From: an uncultured Actinomycetes bacterium
Lineage (GTDB): Bacteria; Actinomycetota; Acidimicrobiia; IMCC26256; PALSA-555
Length of the DNA stretch: 46,797 nucleotides
Reading direction: 5' to 3'
Assembly (NCBI GenBank): GCA_937927875.1
Contig: CALEYV010000038.1
Location: 1 to 46,797 of the forward strand
Shown: positions 14,934-25,575 of the stretch, one piece after another
Position numbering within the stretch: position 1 is the first letter of the stretch
Layout: each line of letters begins with the position of its first letter
The notes under the pieces: generated by a model
What the model was told of the DNA's origin: nothing
Databases searched by the model: none
Seen by the model: the letters and a program-made list of their open reading frames with translations, nothing else
Made by a program: the position numbers and the translations under genes

Positions 14934-15804
14934 GCCCACCGCCGACGCCGCGCGCATCGACGCGTCCCTCTCGGGTCTCGACGCCCTGGAGGTGCCCGTC
15001 GCGCGGCGCCGCAGTCTCGGCGCAAGGCTCTGGTCCAACCTGTGGCCGAAGCTCGTGGCGGCGGGGCTCTTCCTGCTGATCTGGCAGGCTGTCGTCTGGA
15101 CGGGTTGGAAGCCGAACTACCTGCTCCCGGGACCAGTCCAAGTGTTCGAGAACCTGGGCAACAACCTCGACACGCTCGCGACCGCCGCCGGCAACACACT
15201 CTGGCGGGCCCTGCAGGGCTTCGGGCTCGCGGCGGTCATCGGCACGGTCATCGGGGCCGGCGTCGCACGGGTGCGAGTGCTCCGCGCCGGTGTCGGATCG
15301 ATGATCACCGGACTCCAAACCATGCCGTCGATCGCGTGGTTCCCGCTCGCGATCTTGCTGTTCAAGCTCAGCGAGGGCGCCATCCTCTTCGTCGTGGTGC
15401 TCGGCGCCGCCCCGTCGATCGCCAACGGGCTCATCAACGGCATCGACAACATCCCGCCACTCCTGCTGCGAGCGGGACGGGTGCTCGGGGCCCGAGGAAT
15501 CGCGGCCTTCCGCCTTGTGATTCTCCCCGCCGCCCTCCCCGCGTTCGTTGGCGGTCTCAAGCAGGGGTGGGCGTTCGCGTGGCGCAGCCTTCTCGCCGGC
15601 GAGCTCCTCGTGCTCATCTCCAGCAAGTACTCGCTCGGACAGCAGCTCGAGACCTCAAGCCAGTTCGCCGATGCTCGCGGCGTCATTGCCACCATGATCG
15701 TCATCTTCGTCGTCGGCGTGATCATCGACGCGCTGCTCTTCGGCTCCGCCGATCGCGCGATCCGACGCCGGTACGGCCTCATCGACGAGGGCGCAACCAC
15801 CTGA
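14920..15804 (+). CDS. ssuC: sulfonate-type ABC transporter permease
   Basis: This 294-residue permease has six predicted helices after a 45-residue cytoplasmic N terminus. GLQTMPSIAWFPLAILLF matches the signature loop of SsuC/TauC permeases, and the EAA-like coupling helix is LLRAGRVLGARGIAAFRLVILPAALPAFVGGL (core GRVLGARGIAAFRLVILP). The start overlaps ssuB. The complete set SsuA-SsuB-SsuC with a TauD-like dioxygenase 2.6 kb away supports uptake and desulfonation of organosulfonates. Confidence 0.88.
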   Translation: MARTEPTADAARIDASLSGLDALEVPVARRRSLGARLWSNLWPKLVAAGLFLLIWQAVVWTGWKPNYLLPGPVQVFENLGNNLDTLATAAGNTLWRALQGFGLAAVIGTVIGAGVARVRVLRAGVGSMITGLQTMPSIAWFPLAILLFKLSEGAILFVVVLGAAPSIANGLINGIDNIPPLLLRAGRVLGARGIAAFRLVILPAALPAFVGGLKQGWAFAWRSLLAGELLVLISSKYSLGQQLETSSQFADARGVIATMIVIFVVGVIIDALLFGSADRAIRRRYGLIDEGATT

Positions 15805-15812
15805 GGGCCCAG

Positions 15813-15844
15813 CCCCCGTACCAGGTCGACCGGTGGCATGGGGG
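15813..15844. terminator. candidate bidirectional terminator
   Basis: CCCCC (15813-15817) pairs with GGGGG (15840-15844), continued inward by imperfect pairs to GG/CC around a TCGA loop, with one mismatch and a two-base bulge. It sits between the convergent ssuC and reductase-like genes. Confidence 0.45.
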
Positions 15845-15845
15845 T

Positions 15846-16415
15846 TCAGGCCGCCTGCTGCTGCCTGCCGTAGCGGAGGTACATCACACCGCTGCCGAAC
15901 CGGTGTTCGTCCTGCAGCTCCAGCTGGACGCGGGCGTCGCTGAGGAATGCGGGCTTGCCGGCACCGACGAGCACCGGATACACGAGGAGGTGGCACTCAT
16001 CGACCAGCCCGGCGTCGAACGCGTGCGCGGCGAGGGTCGACCCGCCGACCGTCAAGTCGCCCCCGGCAGACGTCTTCATGTCGCGGACCGCGTTGGGGTC
16101 GAAGCGGCGCTCGAGCCGCGTGTTGGCGGTCGAGACGGCGCCCAGCGTCGTGGAGTAGACGATCTTGTCGGCCGTTTGCCAGATGTTCGCGAAGTCGGCC
16201 GAGAGCTCCGACTGGGCGGCCAGGGTGGGGTCGGTCTCCCACAGGGCCATCGTCTCGTACAAGCGCCGTCCGTAGAGGTAGGTACCGACCGGTCGCACGA
16301 GGTCAGTGATGAAGGTGAAGACCTCGTCGCCGGGCGCGGTCCAGTCGAACCTGCCGTGCGCGTCCTCGATGTAGCCGTCGAGGGACACATTCGCCACGTA
16401 GATCAGCTTGGCCAT
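15846..16415 (-). CDS. dihydrofolate reductase-fold (RibD C-terminal-like) protein
   Basis: This 189-residue protein matches the DHFR/RibD-C family of NAD(P)H-dependent reductases. It begins AKLIYVANVSLDGYIED, as typical members do, followed by GTYLYGRRLYETM, KIVYSTTL, and GGDLTVGGSTLAAHAFDAGLVDE, of which VGGSTLAAHAFDAGLVDE is the nucleotide-binding core. ATG 16415 is preferred because GAGGAG lies 4 bases upstream, although the frame is open to 16580. It is not a canonical folate-pathway FolA; the substrate is unknown. Confidence 0.82.
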   Translation of the reverse strand: MAKLIYVANVSLDGYIEDAHGRFDWTAPGDEVFTFITDLVRPVGTYLYGRRLYETMALWETDPTLAAQSELSADFANIWQTADKIVYSTTLGAVSTANTRLERRFDPNAVRDMKTSAGGDLTVGGSTLAAHAFDAGLVDECHLLVYPVLVGAGKPAFLSDARVQLELQDEHRFGSGVMYLRYGRQQQAA

Positions 16416-16543
16416 GCCGCTCCTCAGGCGCCCGCGTGACGCTGCCGCTGACCGTCGCTTCGAGTAACCACGCAACGTACCGGACCGATTGAGATCGAAT
16501 ACGTGTCCTGACCAGCCTGAACGGGCTCGGAACGGAAGGCCAG

Positions 16544-16617
16544 TGGACCTGAGGGGACTCGAACCCCTGACTTCCTCCATGCCATGGAGGCGCTCTACCG
16601 GACTGAGCTACAGGCCC
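16544..16617 (-). tRNA. tRNA-Ala (anticodon GGC)
   Basis: The minus strand folds into a full cloverleaf of 74 bases: acceptor GGGCCTG/CAGGTCC, D stem GCTC/GAGC, anticodon stem CCTCC/GGAGG with loop ATGGCAT, and T stem AGGGG/CCCCT with TTCGAGT loop. The anticodon GGC reads GCC. The acceptor contains the G3-U70 wobble pair that identifies alanine tRNAs. The discriminator is A and CCA is not encoded. A TACCGT hexamer (16637 to 16632) lies 14 bases upstream as a promoter candidate. Confidence 0.97.
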
Positions 16618-16631
16618 AGAAAGTTCGTCAA

Positions 16632-16637
16632 CGGTAC
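16632..16637 (-). promoter_or_regulatory. -10 box of tRNA-Ala
   Basis: TACCGT on the minus strand, 14 bases before the mature 5' end of the tRNA. Confidence 0.4.
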
Positions 16638-16723
16638 CAGTGAGGCCCGCGGCTCGGTGTTGGCGAACAATCGTTCGGGACCGCGCCGTCGGAACGTCAC
16701 CGGGCGTCGTGATGGCGCGTCGC

Positions 16724-16729
16724 TACGCT
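16724..16729 (+). promoter_or_regulatory. -10 box of leuS (leaderless)
   Basis: TACGCT ends 9 bases before the ATG at 16739; no Shine-Dalgarno sequence is present. Confidence 0.55.
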
Positions 16730-16738
16730 CGCGACGAC

Positions 16739-19633
<2,895 letters not shown>

Positions 19634-19694
19634 TACCTTCGACCCGCTTCCCCGCGCGCTTCCTCCGGTCCGTTTCCCGACCCCGGAGGTCGCC

Positions 19695-20204
19695 GTGCTC
19701 CACGAGCCGCCCCCCTCGGATCCCGCGCCGCCCGGCGCGCTCGACGAGACCGAGGAACCCGATCCCCAGTTCTGGGGCCGAGCGCCGGCCCCGCGGCCGC
19801 GCCGGCGGCCCGCCCGCGGCCCGGCGCGGATCCCGAGCCCGGCCGAGTTGCGGGGCACGCTGATCGCGGTCGTGGCCTTCGCCGTCACCGCCGGCGCGCT
19901 CTCGCTGCGGCCGTCGGGGAGCTCGACCCCGCCGCGCCCTTCGCCGGCCCGAGCCGCGGCCGCGACCGCCCGACCCCGGCGGGTCGTCGTCCACATCGCC
20001 GGCGCGGTCACCCGGCCCGGCGTCGTCGACCTCCCCGCCGGCGCCCGGGTGATCGACGCCGTGGACGCGGCCGGCGGCGCGCTGGCGGCCGCCGACCTGG
20101 ACCGGCTCAACCTCGCGGCGCGGCTCCAGGACGGCGAGCAGGTGCTGGTGCCTCTGACCGGGTCGCCGACCACCACCGCCGCGCCGCCGCCCTCGACGCC
20201 GTGA
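19695..20204 (+). CDS. ComEA-like protein with SLBB domain only
   Basis: This protein of about 169 residues has a Pro-rich cytoplasmic N terminus, one membrane helix (GTLIAVVAFAVTAGALSL), a Pro/Ala linker and an SLBB domain (VVVHIAGAVTRPGVVDLPAGARVIDAV, core HIAGAVTRPGVVDLPAG), ending in a TTTAAPPP tail. ComEA, the DNA receptor for transformation, normally has a helix-hairpin-helix DNA-binding domain after SLBB; it is absent here. GTG 19695 has GGAGG 5 bases upstream (19685-19689); a TTG at 19626 overlapping leuS is an alternative start. Position after leuS is the classical comEA locus. Function in DNA uptake is doubtful. Confidence 0.75.
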   Translation: MLHEPPPSDPAPPGALDETEEPDPQFWGRAPAPRPRRRPARGPARIPSPAELRGTLIAVVAFAVTAGALSLRPSGSSTPPRPSPARAAAATARPRRVVVHIAGAVTRPGVVDLPAGARVIDAVDAAGGALAAADLDRLNLAARLQDGEQVLVPLTGSPTTTAAPPPSTP

Positions 20205-20244
20205 CGGGCGGCGTTCGGCCGGCGGCGTTGCGCGACGTCACGCG

Positions 20245-20250
20245 TAGGCT
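20245..20250 (+). promoter_or_regulatory. -10 box of the folP2-type gene (leaderless)
   Basis: TAGGCT ends 7 bases before GTG 20258. Confidence 0.5.
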
Positions 20251-20257
20251 CCCGCGG

Positions 20258-21109
20258 GTGCGGTGGTCGTTCCGGCTCGGCGACGAGGTGCACGATCTCA
20301 CCGGACGCGTCCTCGTCATGGGCGTCCTCAACCGCACCCCGGACTCGTTCTACGACCGGGGCGCGACGTTCTCGCTCGACGCGCTGCTCGCCCGGGCCGA
20401 CCAGCTCGTCGCCGAGGGCGCCGACCTGCTCGACGTCGGCGGGGTGAAGGCCGGTCCCGGGCCCGAGGTCAGCGAGGCCGAGGAGCTGGACCGGGTCGTG
20501 CCCACCGTGGCCGCGCTCCGCGACCGGGTCGGCGTCCCGCTGTCGGTCGACACGTGGCGGGCGGCGGTGCTCGACGCCGCCTGCGAGGCCGGGGCGGTGG
20601 TCGGCAACGACATCAGCGGCTTCGCCGACCCCGACTACCTGCCGGTGGCGGTCCGGCGCCGGGCGTCCGTGGTCGCGACCCACATCCGGCTCGCGCCGCG
20701 GGTTCCCGACCCCGAGCCCATGTACGCCGACCTGGTCGATGAGGTCCGCGCCTTCCTGGAGGAGCGCGTCGCGCGGGCCCGCCAGGCCGGGCTCGGGTCC
20801 GACCAGGTCGCGCTCGACGCCGGGCTCGACCTCGGCAAGACGCCCGCCATGAGCGCGCGCCTCCTCCGGGCCAGCGACGTGCTGGCCGGGCTCGGCCCGC
20901 CGTTGCTGCTGTCGGCGTCGAACAAGCGCTTCCTCGGCGAGCTGCTCGGCCTGGCCCTCGAAGACCGGCGCGCCGCCTCGCTCGCCGCGGTCGCCTATGG
21001 CGTCGAGCGCGGCTGCCGCATCGTTCGCGTCCACGACGTGGCCGGCACCGTGGCGATCTGCCGGGTCGTCGAGGCGATCCTCGCCGTCGTCCCGGTGGCG
21101 GTGCGATGA
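20258..21109 (+). CDS. dihydropteroate synthase-like protein, FolP2 type
   Basis: This 283-residue TIM barrel is related to dihydropteroate synthase. VMGVLNRTPDSFYDRGATFS and LDVGGVKAGPG match mycobacterial FolP2 rather than FolP1 (MGILNVTPDSF and GGESTRPG). VDTWRAAVLDAACEAGA, DISGF, LDAGLDLGKT, SASNKRFLGE and RVHDV follow in order. Replacement of the STRPG loop removes residues that position pABA, and FolP2 of M. tuberculosis is reported to lack DHPS activity, so folate synthesis is uncertain. GTG 20258 fits a leaderless promoter; GTG 20201, overlapping the previous stop, is the alternative. The gene occupies the usual place of comEC. Confidence 0.82.
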   Translation: MRWSFRLGDEVHDLTGRVLVMGVLNRTPDSFYDRGATFSLDALLARADQLVAEGADLLDVGGVKAGPGPEVSEAEELDRVVPTVAALRDRVGVPLSVDTWRAAVLDAACEAGAVVGNDISGFADPDYLPVAVRRRASVVATHIRLAPRVPDPEPMYADLVDEVRAFLEERVARARQAGLGSDQVALDAGLDLGKTPAMSARLLRASDVLAGLGPPLLLSASNKRFLGELLGLALEDRRAASLAAVAYGVERGCRIVRVHDVAGTVAICRVVEAILAVVPVAVR

Positions 21110-22167
21110 GCGTCCATCTCGTCACCGGCGCCGACCCGCTCCTGCGCGACGACGCCGCGGCCGCCCTCGTCGCCGAGCTGCTCGGCGGTGATGACCGCAC
21201 CCTGGCGGTCGAGGAGTTCACGATCCCGGGCCGGGGCGAGGGCGACGACGGCGCCGCCGAGGGCCGGGAGGGCGTCGTCGGCAGCGTCGTGAACGCGGCG
21301 GCGAGCCCACCCTTCATGACCGAGCGCCGCATCGTCGTGGTCCGCGACCTCGGGGCGCTGCGGGCCGGCGACGTGGCCCCGCTGCTCGCCTACCTCGAGA
21401 CGCCGCTCGACACCACCGAGCTGGTGCTCGTCGCCGGCGGCGGGAAGACCCCCGACGCCCTCGAGCGCCGGCTCCGCGACCACGCGGCCGTGACCGGACC
21501 GACCGCGACGCGCGCCGCCGACGTCTTGGCGCGCGAGCTCGAGGCCGCCGGCCTGGCGCTCACCGAGGCGGCCACCGAGTCGGTGCTGGCCCACGTCGGG
21601 GAGGACGCCGGCCTGGTGCCCGGCCTCGTCGCCACCGTGCAGGCCGCGCACGGCGACGGGGGCCGGCTCGACGTCGCCGAGGTCGAGCCGTACCTCGGCG
21701 AGGCGGGCTCGATCCCGAACTGGGACCTCACGAACGCCATCGAGCGGGGCGACATCGGCCGGGCGCTCGCCACGGTGCGGCGCCTCCTCACCGTCACCAG
21801 CCCGCTGCAGCCGCGCCCGCTGCACCCGCTGCAGATCACCGGGCTGCTGCACGGCCACTACCGGCGGCTGCTCGTCCTCGACGACCCCGCGGTGCGCACG
21901 AGCGAGGACGCGGCGGCCGCCATCGGCGGAAGGACGAGCCCGCGCGGGGCGGGCTTCCGGCTCCGGCAGGCCCGCGCCCTCGGCTCCGACGGGCTGCGGC
22001 GCGCCTTCGACCTGCTGGCCCAGGCCGACCTCGACGTGAAGGGGGCGCGCGCGATCCCCGCCGACGTGGTGGTGGAGCTGCTGGTCGCCCGGCTGGCCGC
22101 GCTGGCGCCGGCCGGTGGGCGTCGCTCGGGAGCTAGCTCCCGGCGCCCTTCGCGGCGCGCTTCATGA
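21106..22167 (+). CDS. holA: DNA polymerase III delta subunit (clamp-loader)
   Basis: This 353-residue protein is the delta subunit that opens the beta sliding clamp. It opens with VHLVTGADPLLRDDAAAALV, as HolA proteins do, has FMTERRIVVVRDLGAL (core of the clamp-binding region), and a C-terminal helical domain with PLQITGLLHGHYRRLL and the basic tail GRRSGASSRRPSRR. It overlaps the upstream stop (ATGA) and runs 35 bases into convergent rpsT. It sits between comEA-like and rpsT genes as in many bacteria. Confidence 0.88.
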   Translation: MSVHLVTGADPLLRDDAAAALVAELLGGDDRTLAVEEFTIPGRGEGDDGAAEGREGVVGSVVNAAASPPFMTERRIVVVRDLGALRAGDVAPLLAYLETPLDTTELVLVAGGGKTPDALERRLRDHAAVTGPTATRAADVLARELEAAGLALTEAATESVLAHVGEDAGLVPGLVATVQAAHGDGGRLDVAEVEPYLGEAGSIPNWDLTNAIERGDIGRALATVRRLLTVTSPLQPRPLHPLQITGLLHGHYRRLLVLDDPAVRTSEDAAAAIGGRTSPRGAGFRLRQARALGSDGLRRAFDLLAQADLDVKGARAIPADVVVELLVARLAALAPAGGRRSGASSRRPSRRAS

Positions 22168-22399
22168 GACGGGAGGTGCGCCGGGCGGCCTGCCGGGGAT
22201 GGATCCGGCCCTTCGCCCCCGCCTTCGCTAGCCGCTGCTGGGCCTGACGCACGCGCTCGTCGGCGTCGACCGAGCCCTCGGCGGCCGCGACGCTGGCCCC
22301 CTTCACGCGGCTCTTCAGCTCGGTGCGGACCGCCTTGTTGCGCAGGCGCCGCCGCTCGTTCTGGCGGTTCCGCTTCAGCTGACCCTTGATGTTCGCCAC
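22133..22399 (-). CDS. rpsT: 30S ribosomal protein S20
   Basis: This 88-residue basic protein binds 16S rRNA early in 30S assembly. It begins ANIKGQLKRNRQNERRRLRN, continues with KAVRTELKSRVK and ends in IHPRQAARRTSRLMKRAAKG, all typical of bS20. GTG 22399 gives the exact family start. A TACCGT hexamer (22439 to 22434) is a possible -10 box. The 3' end overlaps convergent holA by 35 bases. Confidence 0.95.
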   Translation of the reverse strand: MANIKGQLKRNRQNERRRLRNKAVRTELKSRVKGASVAAAEGSVDADERVRQAQQRLAKAGAKGRIHPRQAARRTSRLMKRAAKGAGS

Positions 22400-22511
22400 G
22401 TGCGTCGCGTCCGTTCCGTCTGGGAAGCGGCCCACGGTAGCAGTCGACCCCCGGCTCGCCGCGACCGAGGCGGCCCGGGTCCGAGCGGCGGGGGAGCGCG
22501 CGGCCCGTCGC

Positions 22512-22517
22512 TACGCT
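22512..22517 (+). promoter_or_regulatory. -10 box upstream of lepA
   Basis: TACGCT lies 44 bases before GTG 22562, so this transcript should have a leader of roughly 40 bases, unlike the leaderless genes nearby. Confidence 0.4.
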
Positions 22518-22561
22518 CGACGCGGCCCGCTCGGTCGGTCTCCGGGCGAGGCGACCCGCTC

Positions 22562-24364
22562 GTGACCCCCGGAGCCGGTTTGGACATCGCCCGCAGTCGG
22601 TGCTTCTCGCTTCTCAGCCACGTCGACCACGGCAAGAGCACGCTCGCCGACCGGATCCTCGAGCTCTGCGGCGCCGTCGACGCCCGCTCCATGCGCGAGC
22701 AGTTCCTCGACAGCATGGACCTCGAGCGCGAGCGAGGCATCACGATCAAGGCCCAGAACGTGCGCCTGACCTGGCGCGACTTCGTGCTCCATCTCATCGA
22801 CACCCCGGGCCACGTCGACTTCGGCTACGAGGTGTCGCGAAGCCTCGCCGCCTGCGAGGGCGCGGTGCTGCTCGTCGACGCCAGCCAGGGCATCGAGGCC
22901 CAGACGCTCGCCAACTGCTACGCCGCCCTCGAGGCCGACCTCACGATCGTGGCGGTGCTGAACAAGATCGACCTGCCCCAGGCCGAGCCCGACCGGCGGG
23001 CCGACGAGATCGAGCGGGTGCTCGGCATCCCGGCCCCCGACGTGCTGCGCATCTCGGCCAAGACGGGCCAGGGCGTCCCCGAGCTCCTCGACGCGGTCGT
23101 GGACCGCATCCCGGCGCCGACCGGCGACCCCGACGCGCCGTTGCAGGGGCTCCTCTTCGACTCCTACTACGACCCCTACCGGGGCGTCGTGAGCTCGGTG
23201 CGGGTCTTCAATGGCACCCTCACCACCGGGGCCCGGCTCCGCTACCTCCAGGCCGGCGCCACCCACGAGGCCGAGGAGGTCGGCGTCCGCACCCCCGACC
23301 CGACCCCGGTCGCCGCGCTCGGGCCGGGCGAGGTCGGTTACCTCATCGCCGGGATCAAGGACGTCGGCGAGGCCCGGGTCGGCGAGACGGTGACCGGCGC
23401 GGCGCACCCCGGCGCGCCGCTGGCCGGCTACCGGGACCCGAAGCCGATGGTGTTCTGCGGGCTGTACCCGGTCGTCGGCGACGAGTACGCCGACCTGCGC
23501 GACGCGCTCGAGAAGCTGCGCCTCAACGACTCGTCGTTCACCTACGAGCCGGAGACGTCGGGCGCGCTCGGGTTCGGGTTCCGGTGCGGGTTCCTCGGCC
23601 TCCTGCACATGGAGATCATCCGGGAGCGGCTCGAGCGCGAGTACGACCTCTCGCTCGTCGCCACCTCCCCGAACGTCGAGTACCGGGCCGTCCGCGTCGA
23701 CGGTGCAGTCGAGATGGTCGACAACCCGTCGGCGATGCCGCCGCCGAGCGAGCTGGAGACGATCGAGGAGCCGTACGTGACGGTCACGATCCTCACCCCG
23801 ACCGACTACGTCGGGCCGCTCATGGACCTCGCCCAGGCCCGCCGGGGCGAGCAGACCAAGCTCGAGTATCTCGCCGAGGACCGGGTCGAGCTCGTCTACG
23901 CGCTGCCGCTGGCCGAGATCGTCGTCGACTTCTTCGACCAGCTGAAGTCCCGCACCCGCGGCTACGCCAGCCTCGACTACGAGCCGGCCGGCTACCGGCC
24001 GGCCGACCTGGTGAAGGTCGAGGTGCTGCTGAACGGCGTGCCCGTCGACGCCTTCTCGACCATCGTCCACCGCCAGGAGGCCCAGGACTACGCGCGCCGG
24101 ATGACGGTACGGCTCCGGGAGCTCATCCCGCGCCAGCTGTTCGACGTGCCGATCCAGGCCGCGGTCGGCGGGCGGATCATCGCCCGGGAGACGGTGAAGG
24201 CGAAGCGCAAGGACGTCCTCGCCAAGTGCTACGGCGGCGACGTGACGCGCAAGCGCAAGCTCCTCGAGCGCCAGAAGGAGGGCAAGCGCCGCATGAAGCA
24301 GATCGGGCGGGTCGAGGTGCCCCAGGAGGCGTTCGTGGCCGCGCTCCGGCTGGACGAGAGCTGA
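22562..24364 (+). CDS. lepA: elongation factor 4 (LepA)
   Basis: This 600-residue ribosomal GTPase acts on stalled or mis-translocated ribosomes. G motifs are HVDHGKST (20-27), the switch RERGITI, DTPGHVDF and NKID. The C-terminal LepA domain includes AKCYGGDVTRKRKLLERQKEGKRRMK, with the core KCYGGDVTRKRKLLERQKEG. GTG 22562 is listed; a TTG at 22580 gives a start (DIARSRCFS) that aligns better with LepA N termini and has GGAG 5 bases upstream, so it is a real alternative. hemW follows after 2 bases. Confidence 0.96.
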   Translation: MTPGAGLDIARSRCFSLLSHVDHGKSTLADRILELCGAVDARSMREQFLDSMDLERERGITIKAQNVRLTWRDFVLHLIDTPGHVDFGYEVSRSLAACEGAVLLVDASQGIEAQTLANCYAALEADLTIVAVLNKIDLPQAEPDRRADEIERVLGIPAPDVLRISAKTGQGVPELLDAVVDRIPAPTGDPDAPLQGLLFDSYYDPYRGVVSSVRVFNGTLTTGARLRYLQAGATHEAEEVGVRTPDPTPVAALGPGEVGYLIAGIKDVGEARVGETVTGAAHPGAPLAGYRDPKPMVFCGLYPVVGDEYADLRDALEKLRLNDSSFTYEPETSGALGFGFRCGFLGLLHMEIIRERLEREYDLSLVATSPNVEYRAVRVDGAVEMVDNPSAMPPPSELETIEEPYVTVTILTPTDYVGPLMDLAQARRGEQTKLEYLAEDRVELVYALPLAEIVVDFFDQLKSRTRGYASLDYEPAGYRPADLVKVEVLLNGVPVDAFSTIVHRQEAQDYARRMTVRLRELIPRQLFDVPIQAAVGGRIIARETVKAKRKDVLAKCYGGDVTRKRKLLERQKEGKRRMKQIGRVEVPQEAFVAALRLDES

Positions 24365-24366
24365 CC

Positions 24367-25527
24367 GTGCCGTCCTCCACCGACGCCGGCCGGCGCGACC
24401 TCGGCGTCTACGTCCACATCCCGTTCTGCGCCATCCGCTGCGACTACTGCGACTTCGCGACGTGGACCGACCGGGGCGGCCTCGTCGACGCGTACGTCGA
24501 CGCCTGCGTCACCGACCTCCGCGGCCGGGTCGCGGCCGGCGAGCTGACGCCGGCGTCGAGCGTGTTCTTCGGCGGCGGCACCCCGTCGCTCCTGGCCCCC
24601 GACGCGCTGGTGCGCATCCTCGACGAGATCCCGCGCCGGGCCGCTGCCGAGGTGACGGTCGAGTGCAACCCCGACAGCGTCGACGGCCCGAAGCTGCGTG
24701 CCTACGCGCGGGCGGGCGTGAACCGGTGCTCGTTCGGCGTCCAGTCCATGCAGCCCCACGTCCTCGCCGCGCTGGGCCGGACCCACGACCCGGCCAACGT
24801 GACCCGGGCCGTCGCCGCGGCCCGGGACGCGGGGATCGAGAACCTCAACCTCGACCTCATCTACGGGGCCCACGGCGAGTCGCGGGCCGACTGGGACGCC
24901 ACCCTCGAGGCGGCGCTGGCCCTCGACCCGCCCCACGTGAGCGCCTACGCGCTGACGGTGGAGCCGCCGACGCCGCTCGGCCGGCGCGTCGCGGCCGGGA
25001 CCAGCCCCGGGCCCGACGACGACGACCAGGCCGCCAAGTACGAGCGGGCCGACGAGGTCCTCGGCGGCTCCGGGCGGCCCTGGTACGAGGTGTCGAACTG
25101 GGCCCGGCCCGGCCACGAGTGCCGTCACCACCTTCTCTATTGGGCCCAGGGCGACTACGTCGGGATCGGCTGCGCCGCCCACGCCCACCGGCCCGGGGTC
25201 CGGAGCTGGAACGTCCGGGCTCCCGAGCGCTACCTCGAGCGGATCGCGGCCGGCCGGTCCCCGGAGGCGGGCCGGGAGACGCTCGATCCCGCCACCCGCG
25301 CCGACGAGGCGCTCGGCCTGGCGCTGCGCACCCGCGCCGGCGCCTCCGTCCCGGCCGCGGCGGCGGCGGAGGCGGCCGCCCTCGAGGCGGCCGGGCTGCT
25401 GGCGGGCCGCGCCGAGCGGGTGGCGCTGACGCGACGGGGCCGGCTGCTCGCCACCGAGGTGACGGTGCGACTGCTGGCCGCCGCCACGCCCACCGTGTCC
25501 ACCAGCGTCGCCGTTGGCACTCGGTAG
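24367..25527 (+). CDS. hemW: radical SAM protein HemW (coproporphyrinogen III oxidase-like)
   Basis: This 386-residue protein has the radical SAM cluster ligands Cys21, Cys25 and Cys28 (HIPFCAIRCDYCDF), then FFGGGTPSLL, ECNPDS and RCSFGVQSM. HemW proteins are heme chaperones that hand heme to respiratory enzymes, and the motif usually written HNxxYW is CRHHLLYW here. The stop codon lies inside the CIRCE element that controls hrcA. The order lepA-hemW-hrcA-dnaJ is widely conserved. Confidence 0.92.
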   Translation: MPSSTDAGRRDLGVYVHIPFCAIRCDYCDFATWTDRGGLVDAYVDACVTDLRGRVAAGELTPASSVFFGGGTPSLLAPDALVRILDEIPRRAAAEVTVECNPDSVDGPKLRAYARAGVNRCSFGVQSMQPHVLAALGRTHDPANVTRAVAAARDAGIENLNLDLIYGAHGESRADWDATLEAALALDPPHVSAYALTVEPPTPLGRRVAAGTSPGPDDDDQAAKYERADEVLGGSGRPWYEVSNWARPGHECRHHLLYWAQGDYVGIGCAAHAHRPGVRSWNVRAPERYLERIAAGRSPEAGRETLDPATRADEALGLALRTRAGASVPAAAAAEAAALEAAGLLAGRAERVALTRRGRLLATEVTVRLLAAATPTVSTSVAVGTR

Positions 25528-25540
25528 GATTGAGTGCCAA
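25514..25540. promoter_or_regulatory. CIRCE element (HrcA operator)
   Basis: TTGGCACTC (25514-25522) and GAGTGCCAA (25532-25540) are perfect 9-bp arms around a 9-base spacer, the CIRCE layout (consensus TTAGCACTC-N9-GAGTGCTAA) with one compensatory change in each arm. The spacer holds TAGGAT (25525-25530), a good -10 box, so HrcA binding would cover the promoter. Confidence 0.95.
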
Positions 25541-25575
25541 GCCCGGTACCCCGACGCGAGAAGATCCCGTAGACG

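Noticed and set aside
16490..16620. Possible att-like duplication of the tRNA-Ala 3' end
   Set aside because: No second copy of the T-arm/acceptor sequence was noticed elsewhere in the window and no integrase is present.
22600..24360. Long upstream extension of the hemW frame through lepA
   Set aside because: Only the part after 24367 shows radical SAM features; the rest is an out-of-frame reading of lepA.
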